Source: Rhodococcus phenolicus
GTDB taxonomy: Bacteria; Actinomycetota; Actinomycetes; Mycobacteriales; Mycobacteriaceae
Assembly (NCBI RefSeq): GCF_001646785.1
Contig: NZ_LRRH01000035.1
Location: 1 to 64,000 of the forward strand
Direction: 5' to 3'
Length of the DNA: 64,000 nt
Shown piece by piece: positions 15,455 through 24,445 of this stretch. The translations under genes were made by a program, and so were the position numbers. The stretch's first letter is position 1. The number at the start of each line of letters is the position of its first letter. A model generated the notes under the pieces. It was given only the letters and a program-made list of their open reading frames with translations, made no database searches and had not been told where the DNA came from.

Positions 15455-16161
15455 GTGAGGCTCGGTCTTCTCGACATCGGTTCCAACTCGGCGCAGCTGC
15501 AGATCGTCGAGGCGGCGGTGGGTGCGCCCCCGCTGCCCGTGCACGCCATCAGGGTGCCGACGCAGCTGGCCGACGAGATCCTGCCGGACGGTTCGCTCAG
15601 TGTCGCGGGCGCCGATCGCGCGGCCGGTGCGGTCGCGACGGCGATCGAGGCCGCATACCACTACGAGGCGACCCGCCCACGCCCAAGGAACTCAAACGGA
15701 TGCGCCGAGACGTGCGGGACACACTCGGCGACGCGTCCGACCAGCTGAAGTGGGAAGGCGATCCGCACGTCACCGTCGGAGCGTCGAATACGTTCAAGCA
15801 GCCGGCGCGGTTGACGGGGTGCCCGGCACAGCGCAAAGGGCCGTTCGTGACCCGCACCCTGCAGCTCGACGAACTGCACCGGGTGATCGAGAAGCTCGCG
15901 GGAATGCCCGCGCAGCACCGCAGCCGCCTGTCCGGGGTGTCGGAGTCACGGGCGCGGCAGGTGGTCGCCGGCGGGATCGTCGCCGAATGCGCGATGACGG
16001 CGTTGGGGCTGGACAGTCTCGAGATCAGTCCGTGGGCATTGCGCGAGGGAATCGTGTTGCGGCACCTGTCGTCGGTCGCCGACGACCGTGACGCGCTGCC
16101 ACTGCAGGCGTTACCGCCCCGCCCGGAGGTGGGCGCGACGGTGACCACCCTGCCGAAGTAG
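15455..16161 (+). pseudogene. Ppx/GppA exopolyphosphatase family, internal deletion and frameshift
   Basis: The N-terminal part from GTG 15455 reads RLGLLDIGSNSAQLQIVEA, the first phosphate-binding motif of Ppx/GppA, up to about codon 73. The reading frame then changes, and the C-terminal part (VTVGASNTFKQPARLTG, ISPWALREGIVLRHL, ending at 16161) continues in another frame. Compared with mycobacterial Ppx homologues as I recall them, about 110-130 central residues carrying the second phosphate motif (GGGS) and catalytic Glu are missing. The gene should be inactive. It is probably a loss of polyphosphate/(p)ppGpp hydrolysis in this strain. Confidence 0.8.
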
Positions 16162-16170
16162 ATCTGACAC

Positions 16171-16191
16171 GCGGAGCAGAACCGGCTCCGC
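16171..16191. terminator. short hairpin between convergent genes
   Basis: GCGGAGC (16171-16177) pairs with GCTCCGC (16185-16191) between the ppx remnant and the catalase stop. A 7-base stem without T run, so only a candidate terminator. Confidence 0.45.
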
Positions 16192-16196
16192 CGGAC

Positions 16197-18335
16197 TCAG
16201 GCCGACACCGCGTCCACGTCCCGCTCCCACACCCTGTGCCGGGCCATGATGTCCGCGAAAACGTCGAAGAACTCGTCCGCCAGCGATGCCTCGGCGGCGG
16301 TCGAAGTCACTACACCCGCATAGGTGACGACATCGCTGCCCTCGGCAACCGGGCAGTCCAGTCCCGCGGCGGGCAGCAGGTCCAGTCCCGCGCCGAACGC
16401 GGCGATCGGCTTGTTGTGCTTGTACGCCTCGGCCAGGAAATGCAGTGTGTAGCCGTCACTTCTGAGGGCCGCGACCGAGTCGGGACCGCACGGGACGACC
16501 ACGGCGTCGTACAGCACGGACGCCATGGTGGTGATCGCGCGGTCGACGGCGATCTCGCCGCCGGATCCGCCGGCGAGGACACCGCCGGCCTTGGGCGCGA
16601 GCACCTCGACGATCGCGCCGCGTTCGGTGAGTGCTTCGACGAGGCGCTCGACGCCTGTGACATCGACACCGTCCGCGGCGAGCACGGCGACCTTCCGGCT
16701 GACGATGCTGTCCATGGCGGTGTTGAGTTGCGACAGCGCGGGGGAAGGCGCCGCGATGTCGACGACCGGGGATTCCGGGGGAGTCCCGAGTCCGAGCTCG
16801 GTTGCGACCCGGGTTGCCAGGCCGTGGTGGACGAGGTCGAGCTGGGCCACCACGCGTTCGCGGATGTCGATGTCGGTGACCTTGCCGAGCTCGAAGGCGA
16901 AGGCCGCGACGATGTGATCGGCTTCGATGCCGGACATGCTGCGCCAGAACAGACGCGGCTGGCTGTAGTGGTCGGTGAAGCTGTCACTGCGGGCCCGCAC
17001 GACGTGCCCGTCCACATACTTCGCGTAGTGTGAGAACACTTCCTGGTCGGCCAGTGCCGGGCACCCGCTGCCGAGCGAATTCTTGTGGTACGACGCCTTT
17101 CCCCGCTGGATCGTGGGCTGGCTGTAGCCGTCGTGCTGGTGGGTGCGCACCTCGGCGACGGGCCGGTTGACCGGGAGATGCGAGAAGTTCGGGCCACCCA
17201 ACCGGATCAACTGGGTGTCGAGATAGGAGAAGTTGCGGGCCTGCAGCAGTGGATCGTTCGTGAAGTCGATGCCCGGCACCAGATTCGCGGTGTGGAAGGC
17301 GACCTGCTCGGTCTCGGCGAAGAAGTTGTCCGGGTTTCGATCGAGCACCATCCTGCCGACGGACCGCACTGGAACCTGCTCCTCGGGAATGATCTTCGTG
17401 GCGTCGAGAAGATCGAAATCGAAAGCGAATTCGTCGGACTCGGAGATCAATTGCACACCCAGTTCCCACTCGGGATACTGCCCCGAGTCGATCGCGTCCC
17501 ACAGATCACGGCGGTTGAAGTCGGGATCCTTACCCGCGATCTTCTGGCATTCGTCCCAGACCAGGGAGTGCGTACCGAGCTTCGGAGTCCAGTGGAACTT
17601 GACGAACGTTCCGGTGCCCTGTGCGTTGACGAACCGGAACGTGTGGACGCCGAAGCCCTGCATCATCCGGTAACTGCGCGGCAATGCCCGGTCCGACATC
17701 AGCCACATCACCGTGTGCAGCGTCTCCGGCTGCAGCGACACGAAATCCCAGAACGTGTCGTGGGCGGATTGCGCCTGCGGAATCTCGTTGTCCGGCTCCG
17801 GTTTCACCGCGTGCACGAAGTCCGGGAACTTGATGCCGTCCTGGATGAAGAAGACCGGAAAGTTGTTGCCGACCAGATCATAGTTACCCTGCGCGGTGTA
17901 GAACTTCGTCGCGAACCCCCGGACGTCGCGGACCGTGTCCGCGGAGCCGCGGGATCCCGCGACGGTCGAGAACCGCACGAACACCGGGGTCCGCAGCCCC
18001 GGGGTGGTGAGGAAGCGGGCGGCGGTGAACTCGGCGAGCGACTCGTCGTAGGGCTCGAAGAAGCCGTATGCGCCGGCGCCCCGCGCGTGCACGACCCTCT
18101 CCGGGATGCGCTCGTGGTCGAAATGGGTGATCTTCTCGCGTGCGTGGAAGTCCTCGAGAAGAGTCGGTCCCCGGGTTCCGGCCGTGAGGGAGTCGTCGTC
18201 GTGGTCGACGCGCACGCCCTGCTGAGTGGTGAGATACCCGGAGTTGCGGTCGACGCGGAAGCCGTCGAGCTGCGCGTCCTTCGGATCGCGTTCTTCGGGC
18301 TCGCGCGCAGACCCGTTCGGGCCGGTCTTCGACAT
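16197..18335 (-). CDS. katE: large-subunit catalase (clade II, KatE/HPII type)
   Basis: Protein of 712 aa degrading hydrogen peroxide in the cytoplasm with heme. Distal His region [12 protein letters not shown], distal Asn region [12 protein letters not shown], and proximal tyrosine motif [15 protein letters not shown] are all intact. Length and a C-terminal DJ-1/GATase-like domain (about 555-712, starting [11 protein letters not shown]) place it in the large clade. ATG 18335 is preceded by GGAGG. It lies downstream of two small same-strand genes but has its own SigF-type promoter at 18392-18417. A catalase under SigF/SigB control is typical of general stress regulons. Confidence 0.95.
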   Translation of the reverse strand: MSKTGPNGSAREPEERDPKDAQLDGFRVDRNSGYLTTQQGVRVDHDDDSLTAGTRGPTLLEDFHAREKITHFDHERIPERVVHARGAGAYGFFEPYDESLAEFTAARFLTTPGLRTPVFVRFSTVAGSRGSADTVRDVRGFATKFYTAQGNYDLVGNNFPVFFIQDGIKFPDFVHAVKPEPDNEIPQAQSAHDTFWDFVSLQPETLHTVMWLMSDRALPRSYRMMQGFGVHTFRFVNAQGTGTFVKFHWTPKLGTHSLVWDECQKIAGKDPDFNRRDLWDAIDSGQYPEWELGVQLISESDEFAFDFDLLDATKIIPEEQVPVRSVGRMVLDRNPDNFFAETEQVAFHTANLVPGIDFTNDPLLQARNFSYLDTQLIRLGGPNFSHLPVNRPVAEVRTHQHDGYSQPTIQRGKASYHKNSLGSGCPALADQEVFSHYAKYVDGHVVRARSDSFTDHYSQPRLFWRSMSGIEADHIVAAFAFELGKVTDIDIRERVVAQLDLVHHGLATRVATELGLGTPPESPVVDIAAPSPALSQLNTAMDSIVSRKVAVLAADGVDVTGVERLVEALTERGAIVEVLAPKAGGVLAGGSGGEIAVDRAITTMASVLYDAVVVPCGPDSVAALRSDGYTLHFLAEAYKHNKPIAAFGAGLDLLPAAGLDCPVAEGSDVVTYAGVVTSTAAEASLADEFFDVFADIMARHRVWERDVDAVSA

Positions 18336-18391
18336 GATGTCCTCCGTTCCGGGTGCCACGTGTCGCAGGGGGCAACTGCGTTCACACGTGG

Positions 18392-18417
18392 CTACCCGCA
18401 GAGGGGACCGGCGAATC
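18392..18417 (-). promoter_or_regulatory. SigF-type promoter of katE
   Basis: On the minus strand GATT (18417-18414), 16 bases, GGGTAG (18397-18392), 56 bases before the katE start. Confidence 0.5.
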
Positions 18418-18418
18418 G

Positions 18419-18784
18419 TCAGCCGCTGACGAGAACACCGAAGGAGAACATCAGGAACACGATCATCGCGACGAGCAGCGCCCATCCGACGCCCTGCCAG
18501 ATCGGCCACGAGCCGTGCCGCTGCCACGTGCGGTAGGACCGGAACAGCGCGCCGAGCCCGCCGATCAGCAGAACGGCGGGCGGCCCGATCGCGAGGATCT
18601 GCTTCGCCGGGGTGGTGCACACCGCGAACGACTCCTCGGCGCAGCGGTCCCCGGCGGCGGCCAGGCCCCACACCACCGCCACGGCCATCACGACCAATGC
18701 GACGGCCACCACGATCGCCGCGTACCACAACGCGGACCGGAAGGTCGCCGGGTCGCTCCACCGCTTCTCGACATCCTGGCTCAT
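18419..18784 (-). CDS. small membrane protein, three spans
   Basis: Protein of 121 aa with predicted membrane segments at about residues 17-42 (ALWYAAIVVAVALVVMAVAVV), 63-82 (ILAIGPPAVLLIGGLGALF) and 98-118 (GVGWALLVAMIVFLMFSFGV). Two Cys residues (DRCAEESFAVCTTP) lie in the loop between the first two spans and might form a disulfide. I do not recognise a family. It sits between a zinc-ribbon protein and the catalase on the same strand, 8 bases after the former, so probably forms an operon with it. Confidence 0.7.
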   Translation of the reverse strand: MSQDVEKRWSDPATFRSALWYAAIVVAVALVVMAVAVVWGLAAAGDRCAEESFAVCTTPAKQILAIGPPAVLLIGGLGALFRSYRTWQRHGSWPIWQGVGWALLVAMIVFLMFSFGVLVSG

Positions 18785-18792
18785 GGAGACCC

Positions 18793-19035
18793 TCACACGT
18801 GCGCGGCGCGGTCGGTGACTTCGGGCCGGCCGGCGGCCCGCGCGCAGTGCGCGCAGCAGTAGATGGTGTCGTCGACCTCGACGCCGTGGCCGAGGATCCG
18901 GCAGTCGCAGTGCGCGCACGTCGGGGCCATCGCCTGGGCTGCGCATTCGAAACTGTCGTAGGTTCCGGTCACGCTGTCACGGGTCACGGTGAACGTCTTG
19001 TCGTAATCGTTTCCGCAGGTGTCGCATGTAGGCAT
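18793..19035 (-). CDS. small zinc-ribbon protein
   Basis: Protein of 80 aa with three pairs of cysteine motifs: CDTCGNDY near the start, CAHCDCRILGHG in the middle and YCCAHCARAAG near the end. These could bind two zinc ions. The layout resembles Prokaryotic metallothionein-like or treble-clef proteins. ATG 19035 has an AAGGAGGGA Shine-Dalgarno. A GGGTAC element lies at 19087-19082 on the same strand but has no suitable -35. A metal or redox buffering role next to catalase is plausible but unproven. Confidence 0.75.
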   Translation of the reverse strand: MPTCDTCGNDYDKTFTVTRDSVTGTYDSFECAAQAMAPTCAHCDCRILGHGVEVDDTIYCCAHCARAAGRPEVTDRAAHV

Positions 19036-19208
19036 GCCATTCCCTCCTTCCGTTGGGCTCAGCAGTCGAGTGCCCGCGCGCGTACCCGACCAAACGAGAC
19101 GCGGCGGGGGCATACTGAAAACCACAGTGGTGTCGGATTCGTCCGGCGTGGTGTTCCCGTTCCGCTGGATCAGCGCGGCGCCGGTCCTGCGGATGTGAGG
19201 AGAGCGTG

Positions 19209-19631
19209 ATGGCACGGCCGTCGGGTGACGAGGTGGTGGTCCGGGGGTTCACCCTCTACATCGAGCAGGTTGCTCAGGAACTGGGCGTCCCCGCCGGGAA
19301 CTGGGCGGTGCAGGAGGACGGCGCCTGGGAGGCCTACGTGGGCATCCCGGCGCTCGAGCTGTACCCGGGGCGCGAGGTGGCTCTCGTGTGGACACCGGAC
19401 GAAGGGTGGGCGCTGGCCGTGGAGACCGGGTCCGGCGAGGACATGATCCTCGCCGGCTACCTCGGATCGGTACGGGTGCCGACACCGGCGGCGGTGCTGT
19501 CGTTCTTGGAGCGTCTCCGGCGTGACGGACGGGCGCTGCGCACGACCCCGGCCCGTGGGACCCGCGAGGAGGCGCTGCGAGCGGTCGCGGACTACGGCGG
19601 TGTCGCGGGAGGTGTTGCGGCCGTCGAGTGA
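19209..19631 (+). CDS. DUF6292 family protein
   Basis: Protein of 140 aa. The blocks LYIEQVAQELGVPAGNWAV, REVALVWTPDEGWALAVETGSGED and AGYLGSVRVPTPAAVLSFL match the pattern I associate with DUF6292 proteins of actinobacteria, which have no known function. It is probably soluble and cytoplasmic. I prefer ATG 19209 to GTG 19206, both 8-11 bases after GAGGAGAG. Its last codons contain the SigF-type promoter of the next gene. Confidence 0.7.
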   Translation: MARPSGDEVVVRGFTLYIEQVAQELGVPAGNWAVQEDGAWEAYVGIPALELYPGREVALVWTPDEGWALAVETGSGEDMILAGYLGSVRVPTPAAVLSFLERLRRDGRALRTTPARGTREEALRAVADYGGVAGGVAAVE

Positions 19632-19637
19632 GGGTAC
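19612..19637 (+). promoter_or_regulatory. SigF-type promoter of DUF6480 gene
   Basis: GTGT (19612-19615), 16 bases, GGGTAC (19632-19637), embedded in the end of the DUF6292 gene and 40 bases before ATG 19678. Confidence 0.7.
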
Positions 19638-19677
19638 GCGGTGTGGACAGCATGTTCGTCCGGAAGGTGGCTCTCCG

Positions 19678-19934
19678 ATGACCGTTCCCGATCCCGAACA
19701 ACACGGCAACACCGATCCAGATCCCGACACCACACCCGGTCTCGAGCCCGGTGGGGGGGGGTTCCCCCCGGCACGACCCCTCCCGAATCGGCCGGCACAT
19801 CCGGGCTGTCCGCGCCGGAACCGGAGACGAGAAAGGGCCTCCCCGCGACCGGATGGATGACACTCGGCGCGGTGGTCCTGATCGTGATCGTGTTCGTCGC
19901 GGTCATCATCGGTCTGATTGCCGCAATCGTGTGA
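19678..19934 (+). pseudogene. DUF6480 protein, frameshifted at a run of nine G
   Basis: From ATG 19678 the frame reads MTVPDPEQHGNTDPDPDTTP and continues GLEPGGG, typical of DUF6480. At the run of nine G (19753-19761) the frame is lost. One extra G (or two fewer) would restore VPPGTTPPESAGTSGLSAPE and then a C-terminal membrane span (WMTLGAVVLIVIVFVAVIIG) ending at 19934, giving a product of about 85 aa. As written it is disrupted. The cause could be a sequencing error in the G run, a true mutation, or a phase-variable tract. It has a good SigF-type promoter. Confidence 0.8.
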
Positions 19935-19950
19935 TGTCGACCGCCGGCCG

Positions 19951-19975
19951 GTTGAGGCCGGCCCCGGCGGGGTAG
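19951..19975 (+). promoter_or_regulatory. SigF-type promoter of csbD-like gene
   Basis: GTTG (19951-19954), 15 bases, GGGTAG (19970-19975), 40 bases before ATG 20016. Confidence 0.6.
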
Positions 19976-20015
19976 CCCCTCGGTGTCAGTGAAGAGATCC
20001 GACAGGAGGATTCGC

Positions 20016-20252
20016 ATGGCAGACGAGAAGAGCGGTCCCAGCGAGGGCGTCAAGGGCGTCGTCGAGGATGTCAAGGGCAAGGCCAAGGAAGCCGTCGGTG
20101 CCGTCACCGGCAAGGACGACCTGACCCGCGAGGGTCGCGCTCAGCAGGACAAGGCGGAAAGCCAGCGCGAGGTCGCCCGCAAGGAGGCGGAGGCGGAGAA
20201 GGCCAGGGCCGAAGCCGAGGCGGACGAAGCCAGGCAACGCTCACAGCAGTGA
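20016..20252 (+). CDS. CsbD family stress protein
   Basis: Protein of 78 aa. The first half (GVKGVVEDVKGKAKEAVGAV followed by TGKDDLTREGRAQQDKA) is the CsbD signature of paired short helices; the second half is a charged Lys/Glu/Ala helix. CsbD is a SigB-controlled general stress protein in Bacillus with no assigned biochemical role. ATG 20016 follows AGGAGG. A SigF-type promoter lies upstream and a strong hairpin downstream, so it is a single-gene unit. Confidence 0.9.
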   Translation: MADEKSGPSEGVKGVVEDVKGKAKEAVGAVTGKDDLTREGRAQQDKAESQREVARKEAEAEKARAEAEADEARQRSQQ

Positions 20253-20272
20253 TGTCGATGTAGTGACGGATC

Positions 20273-20309
20273 GGGTGCGGCCGGAGTCCCACGGGGCCCG
20301 GCCGCACCC
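20273..20309 (+). terminator. terminator hairpin after csbD-like gene
   Basis: GGGTGCGGCCGG (20273-20284) and its perfect complement at 20298-20309, followed by TTGTCCT. It separates the gene from the convergent otsA stop. Confidence 0.75.
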
Positions 20310-20326
20310 TTGTCCTGCGAGAACGG

Positions 20327-21736
20327 TCAGCCCAGGCGCAGATCGCCGAGGAACGTTCGAGCCCACCGGTCGACGTCGTGTTTCATCACCTGGGTGTGCA
20401 TCGAGCGCATCCGTCGCGATGCGACCGGGTGTTCCTCGGTGACGGCGGCGACGATCGCGCGTTTGACGGCGTCGAGATCGTGCGGGTTCACCAGGTGTGC
20501 GCGGCGCAGTTCCGAGGCGGCACCGGTGAATTCACTGAGGACGAGAGCGCCGCCGCCTTCACCGTGGCACGCGACGTACTCCTTGGCGACGAGATTCATC
20601 CCGTCGCGCAGCGGTGTCACGAGCATTGCGTCCGCGCATGCGTACATCGCGATCAGTTCGTCCCGGTCCACCGGGCGGTGCAGGTAGTGCACGACCGGGC
20701 GGCCCAGGCGGCCGAATTCACCGTTGATGTTCCCGACCTGCCGCTCCACGTCGTCGCGGAGCTGCGCGTAGGCGGACAGTCGTTCGCGGCTCGGCGTGGC
20801 GAGCTGCACCATGACGACCTTCTCCGGATCCAGGGTGCCTTCCTCGAGGAGCTCGCGGAGCGCTTCGAGCCGGATGTCGATGCCCTTCGTGTAGTCGAGG
20901 CGGTCGACGCCGAGCAGCACCGTGTCGGGATCGCCGAGCTCGACCCGAATCTGTTTGGCCCGCAACTGGGTCGATGCGGAGCGTGCCTGCTCGTCGATGT
21001 GGGCCGAGTCGATCGAGATGGGGTATGCCCCCACCCGCACGAGGCGGTCGCCGCTCTCGACCGTGCCGAGGGATCCGGTTCGGGAGGTGGGCGTGGAGAG
21101 CAGCCGCCGGGTCAGGAAACGGAAATTCTCGGCGCCGCCGGGAAGGTGGAAGCCGACCAGATCCGCGCCGAGCAGACCTTCGATGATCTCGGTGCGCCAC
21201 GGCAACTGGAGGAACAGTTCCGGCGGCGGGAACGGGATGTGCAGAAAGAAACCGATCGTCAGGTCCGGTCGCGCGTCCCGGAGCATGCGCGGCACGAGCT
21301 GGAGCTGGTAGTCGTGCACCCACACGGTCGCCCCGGGGGCTGCGGTGCGGGCGGCTTCCTGTGCGAATCGCTCGTTGACCTGCACGTACGTCCGCCACCA
21401 CGTCCGATCGAAGGTCGGCGTGATCACGGCGTCGTGGTAGAGCGGCCACAGGGACGTATTGGAGAAGCCTTCGTAGTATTCGGCGACCTCGGTTTCGCTG
21501 AGCCGGACGGGATGTAGTGCCAGCCCGTCCTCTTCGAACGGTTCGAGATCGACATCGGGTGTTCCCGGCCAACCCACCCATGCGCCGTTCGTCCGGCGCA
21601 GGATGGGTTCGAGCGCGGTGACCAGCCCGCCGGGGCTGCGATGCCAGGATCCCGGACCGCCCTCCGGGTCGGGTTCGAGGTCGACGGGCAGCCGGTTGGC
21701 CACGACTACGAAGTCTGCGGAGGTCGCGTGTGTCAC
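20327..21736 (-). CDS. otsA: alpha,alpha-trehalose-phosphate synthase (UDP-forming) OtsA
   Basis: GT20 enzyme of about 469 aa joining UDP- or GDP-glucose to glucose 6-phosphate, the first step of trehalose synthesis. Motifs: [12 protein letters not shown] at the N-terminus, [39 protein letters not shown] and [18 protein letters not shown] chose GTG 21736, preceded by AGGGG nine bases upstream; GTG 21757 is the next alternative and lacks a Shine-Dalgarno. Trehalose supports osmotic and desiccation tolerance. No otsB is in the window. Confidence 0.93.
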   Translation of the reverse strand: MTHATSADFVVVANRLPVDLEPDPEGGPGSWHRSPGGLVTALEPILRRTNGAWVGWPGTPDVDLEPFEEDGLALHPVRLSETEVAEYYEGFSNTSLWPLYHDAVITPTFDRTWWRTYVQVNERFAQEAARTAAPGATVWVHDYQLQLVPRMLRDARPDLTIGFFLHIPFPPPELFLQLPWRTEIIEGLLGADLVGFHLPGGAENFRFLTRRLLSTPTSRTGSLGTVESGDRLVRVGAYPISIDSAHIDEQARSASTQLRAKQIRVELGDPDTVLLGVDRLDYTKGIDIRLEALRELLEEGTLDPEKVVMVQLATPSRERLSAYAQLRDDVERQVGNINGEFGRLGRPVVHYLHRPVDRDELIAMYACADAMLVTPLRDGMNLVAKEYVACHGEGGGALVLSEFTGAASELRRAHLVNPHDLDAVKRAIVAAVTEEHPVASRRMRSMHTQVMKHDVDRWARTFLGDLRLG

Positions 21737-21780
21737 GATGTTCAGCCCCTGATTCACGAATGCGGCAGCGCCTGCGCTCT

Positions 21781-21806
21781 GTACCCCCCTGAGAACGTGG
21801 CGACGC
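21781..21806 (-). promoter_or_regulatory. SigF-type promoter of otsA
   Basis: On the minus strand GCGT (21806-21803), 16 bases, GGGTAC (21786-21781). It fits the loose GNNT form only. Confidence 0.5.
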
Positions 21807-21919
21807 CTCGGCCTTCGGGATTCTTCCCGAAAGTCCTTGCGGAACTGCGGTCCGGAGTCCGGATCCGACGGCGCGATTGTATCAGCTCACCCGTTCGAAG
21901 CCTCGAGAACGCTGTCGAG

Positions 21920-21945
21920 GTTTAACGTGGGAATCGAACGGGTAC
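21920..21945 (+). promoter_or_regulatory. SigF-type promoter of dps
   Basis: GTTT (21920-21923), 16 bases, GGGTAC (21940-21945), 71 bases before ATG 22017. It is a perfect match to the consensus. The rest of the divergent gap to otsA shows nothing else clear. Confidence 0.8.
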
Positions 21946-22016
21946 ACGACGAACATCGTCCGTACGCAGTGTCCGAACGGTAGTGGAGCAGGACATTGCA
22001 GTCGAGAGGAGAACGC

Positions 22017-22562
22017 ATGGGTAAGTTCACAGTTCCGGGTCTCAGCGAGAAGGACGGCGGGCGCGTGGCGGACATCCTCCAGGAGCGTCTCAGTGCCTAC
22101 AACGATCTGCATCTGACCCTCAAGCACATTCACTGGAACGTGGTGGGCCCGAACTTCATCGGCGTGCACGAGATGATCGATCCCCAGGTGGAGCTCGTCC
22201 GCGGTTACGCCGATGACGCCGCCGAACGCATTGCGGCCCTGGGAGCGTCTCCGCAGGGTACCCCCGGTGCGATCGAGAAGCACCGTACCTGGGACGACTA
22301 CTCGGTGGGGCGGGACAGTGCGCAGGCCCATCTGGCCGCCCTCGATCTGGTGTACGACGGTCTGATCGCGGACAACCGCAAGGCGATATCCGAAGTGGGA
22401 GAACTCGATCCCATCACCGAGGACCTGCTGATCGGACAGACCGGTCAGTTGGAGAAGTTCCAGTGGTTCGTTCGCGCGCACCTCGAGAACGCATCCGGGA
22501 CGCTCGCCAACACCGGCGCCGCCACCGAGAAGAAGGCCGCCGACAAGGCACGCGCCGAATAA
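22017..22562 (+). CDS. dps: Dps family ferritin-like DNA-protection protein
   Basis: Protein of 181 aa forming a dodecameric iron store that oxidises ferrous iron with peroxide and protects DNA. Ferroxidase residues are visible: NDLHLTLKHIHWNVVGPNF with two His, and HEMIDPQVELVRGYADDAAERI with Asp and Glu. A Lys/Ala-rich C-terminal tail (TEKKAADKARAE) may bind DNA. ATG 22017 follows GAGAGGAGA. It has a perfect SigF-type promoter and a strong terminator, and stands beside catalase and trehalose genes in the stress island. Confidence 0.93.
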   Translation: MGKFTVPGLSEKDGGRVADILQERLSAYNDLHLTLKHIHWNVVGPNFIGVHEMIDPQVELVRGYADDAAERIAALGASPQGTPGAIEKHRTWDDYSVGRDSAQAHLAALDLVYDGLIADNRKAISEVGELDPITEDLLIGQTGQLEKFQWFVRAHLENASGTLANTGAATEKKAADKARAE

Positions 22563-22577
22563 CCGATCTGACGAAAA

Positions 22578-22613
22578 GGACAGCCGCACACGGATCTCCG
22601 TGTGCGGCTGTCC
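22578..22613 (+). terminator. terminator hairpin after dps
   Basis: A perfect 17-base inverted repeat (arms 22578-22594 and 22597-22613, beginning GGACAGCC) follows the dps stop by 15 bases. It is among the strongest hairpins in the window. Confidence 0.85.
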
Positions 22614-22642
22614 TGCCGTGCGGTACGAGTCGTTGCTACCGA

Positions 22643-23209
22643 TCAGCCCTGCGTGGTTCGCGAGAACACATCGACGATCGCGTCGCAGAAAGCCGGCAGA
22701 TCGTCGGGGTTACGGCTCGACACGAGGTTCCGGTCGATGACCACCTCCTTGTCGACCACCGTGCCACCGGCGTTGCGGATGTCGGTGCGCACACTCGGAT
22801 ACGACGTGAGCGTGCGGTCGCGCACCACGTCGGCCTCGACGAGCGTCCACGGCCCGTGGCAGATGACACCCACCGGGCGTCCGGACGAGACGAAGTCCCG
22901 GACGAACGCCACCGCGTCCGAATCCTGCCGGAGGTGATCGGGATTCGTCGTGCCGCCCGGCAGGAGCAGGGCGTCGAAATCGTCGACGGAGGCCTCGGCC
23001 ACCACCTGATCGACGGGATGTTTGCCCGCCGGATGCACGTCCGAGTTCATCGCCTGGATCTCTCCGGAGGACAGCGACAGCAGCCGGGTTTCCGCGCCGG
23101 CTCGTTCCACGGCGCGTCGCGGCTCGACGAGCTCGACCTCCTCCACTCCGTCGGTGGCCAGGATCGCGACCCGGCGCGCGGCCAGCGGGCCCGTGTCCGA
23201 AGAATTCAT
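22643..23209 (-). CDS. PfpI/DJ-1 family protein (type 1 glutamine amidotransferase-like)
   Basis: Protein of 188 aa with the DJ-1/PfpI flavodoxin-like fold. The nucleophile elbow is GVICHGPWTLVEA with Cys followed by His, and the Glu of the family lies in ATDGVEEVELVEP. Members act as deglycases or chaperone-like proteases in stress. ATG 23209 is chosen; upstream in-frame sequence is antisense to the topoisomerase region. A SigF-type promoter precedes it. It converges on dps, with the dps terminator between. Confidence 0.9.
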   Translation of the reverse strand: MNSSDTGPLAARRVAILATDGVEEVELVEPRRAVERAGAETRLLSLSSGEIQAMNSDVHPAGKHPVDQVVAEASVDDFDALLLPGGTTNPDHLRQDSDAVAFVRDFVSSGRPVGVICHGPWTLVEADVVRDRTLTSYPSVRTDIRNAGGTVVDKEVVIDRNLVSSRNPDDLPAFCDAIVDVFSRTTQG

Positions 23210-23248
23210 GGTCGACCGTCCTTTCGTCTCGTTGGTCGTTCGCCACGG

Positions 23249-23272
23249 GTACCCGCAGACGAGTGGAGAAAC
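23249..23272 (-). promoter_or_regulatory. SigF-type promoter of PfpI-like gene
   Basis: On the minus strand GTTT (23272-23269), 14 bases, GGGTAC (23254-23249), 39 bases before the start codon. Confidence 0.7.
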
Positions 23273-23341
23273 ACGCAGTGTGTAGGAGCGGCCGATTCGG
23301 GATATTCCCCCCGAAGGCGACACGCGTCCAGTGGAGGTCGG

Positions 23342-24346
23342 ATGAACTTGCGACGCAGCGCGACCAGCGCGCCCGGTATCCGGCGGGTGCGCCGCGGTCG
23401 CGGCTTCGCCTACCTCGGTGTCGACGGCGCCACCGTGTCGGCCACCGTCCGTGAGCGTATCGATGCCCTCGTGATCCCGCCGGCCTGGAAGCAGGTGTGG
23501 ATCTGCCCGCACGGCAACGGCCACATCCAGGCGTTCGGCACCGACGTCGCCGGCCGTCGCCAATACCTGTATCACGAGCAGTGGCGCGCCGAACGCGACG
23601 AGGAGAAACACGACCGCGTGCTCACCATGGCGGCGAGACTGCCGAAGTGGCGGAAGCAGGTCCAGGACGATCTCGTGCGGCGCGGAGCGGGACGACGTCG
23701 CGTCGAGGCCGTGGCGCTGCGATTACTGGACCGGGCCGTGTTCCGGGTCGGGGGAGAGGAGTACGCGGAGGAGAACGGCACCCACGGTGTCGCGACCCTG
23801 CTGCGCAGCCACGTCCGGATCAGCGGCGGTGTGCTCACCTTCGACTATCCCGCGAAAGGCGGTATCCGGCGCGTCGTCGCCGTCGACGATGCGGACCTCG
23901 CGACCGCGGTGCGGGCACTGCGCCGTGTCCCGAGCGAGTCCGGCCGGTTGCTGGTGTACCGCGACGGCGACACCGTGCGGGAGTTGCACGCCGACGACGT
24001 CAACGCGCGGTTCAAGGAACTCGCCGGCGACGATTGCAGTGCCAAGGACCTGCGCACCTGGAACGCCACCGTGCTGGCCGCCGCCGCCTTCGCCGAACAG
24101 GACCCACCGGCCGACGACCGCGCCCGGGCGCACGCCGAGGCCGAGGTGATGCGCCGGGTCGCGGAGGAACTCGGCAACACCCCGGCGGTGGCGCGCGGTT
24201 CGTACGTCGATCCCCGCGTCGTCACGGCGTACGAGCAGGGGCGCACGGTACGGGCCGCGCTGCGGCGAGCGGCGCGCACCGGGTCCGACGACGAGGCCCG
24301 CGGGATCGTCGAACGCGCCGTGATCCGGCTGCTCGGCCGAGTGTGA
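23342..24346 (+). CDS. DNA topoisomerase IB (bacterial, poxvirus-like)
   Basis: Protein of 334 aa that relaxes supercoils through a 3'-phosphotyrosyl intermediate. N-terminal domain: RGRGFAYLGVDGATV, IPPAWKQVWICPHGNGHIQAFG. Catalytic domain: RLLDRAVFRVGGEEYAEENGT, HVRISGGVLTFDYPAKGG with active-site residues, KDLRTWNAT, and the nucleophilic Tyr in GSYVDPRVV near residue 288. The motifs are complete, so it should be active. ATG 23342 follows GGAGG. No SigF-type promoter is obvious, though it lies within the island. Confidence 0.92.
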   Translation: MNLRRSATSAPGIRRVRRGRGFAYLGVDGATVSATVRERIDALVIPPAWKQVWICPHGNGHIQAFGTDVAGRRQYLYHEQWRAERDEEKHDRVLTMAARLPKWRKQVQDDLVRRGAGRRRVEAVALRLLDRAVFRVGGEEYAEENGTHGVATLLRSHVRISGGVLTFDYPAKGGIRRVVAVDDADLATAVRALRRVPSESGRLLVYRDGDTVRELHADDVNARFKELAGDDCSAKDLRTWNATVLAAAAFAEQDPPADDRARAHAEAEVMRRVAEELGNTPAVARGSYVDPRVVTAYEQGRTVRAALRRAARTGSDDEARGIVERAVIRLLGRV

Positions 24347-24445
24347 ATCCCGCTGCTGCATCCCCGGGCGTTTGAATGCCGCCGCCCGGCGGTAATCGGG
24401 GGCAGGGGATCAGGTCAGGGGGAGCACGAGAGGAAGGACCCGACG

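Noticed and set aside
17085-18536. Long open frame of 483 codons on the plus strand across the catalase gene.
   Set aside because: It is antisense to katE, whose motifs are complete; high GC content makes long spurious frames common.
19082-19087. GGGTAC on the minus strand before the zinc-ribbon gene as a SigF promoter.
   Set aside because: The expected -35 position has CCGC; the GTTT nearby is only four bases away.
24370-24395. GTTT, 16 bases, CGGTAA before the alcohol dehydrogenase gene.
   Set aside because: The -10 differs at two key positions from GGGTAY.
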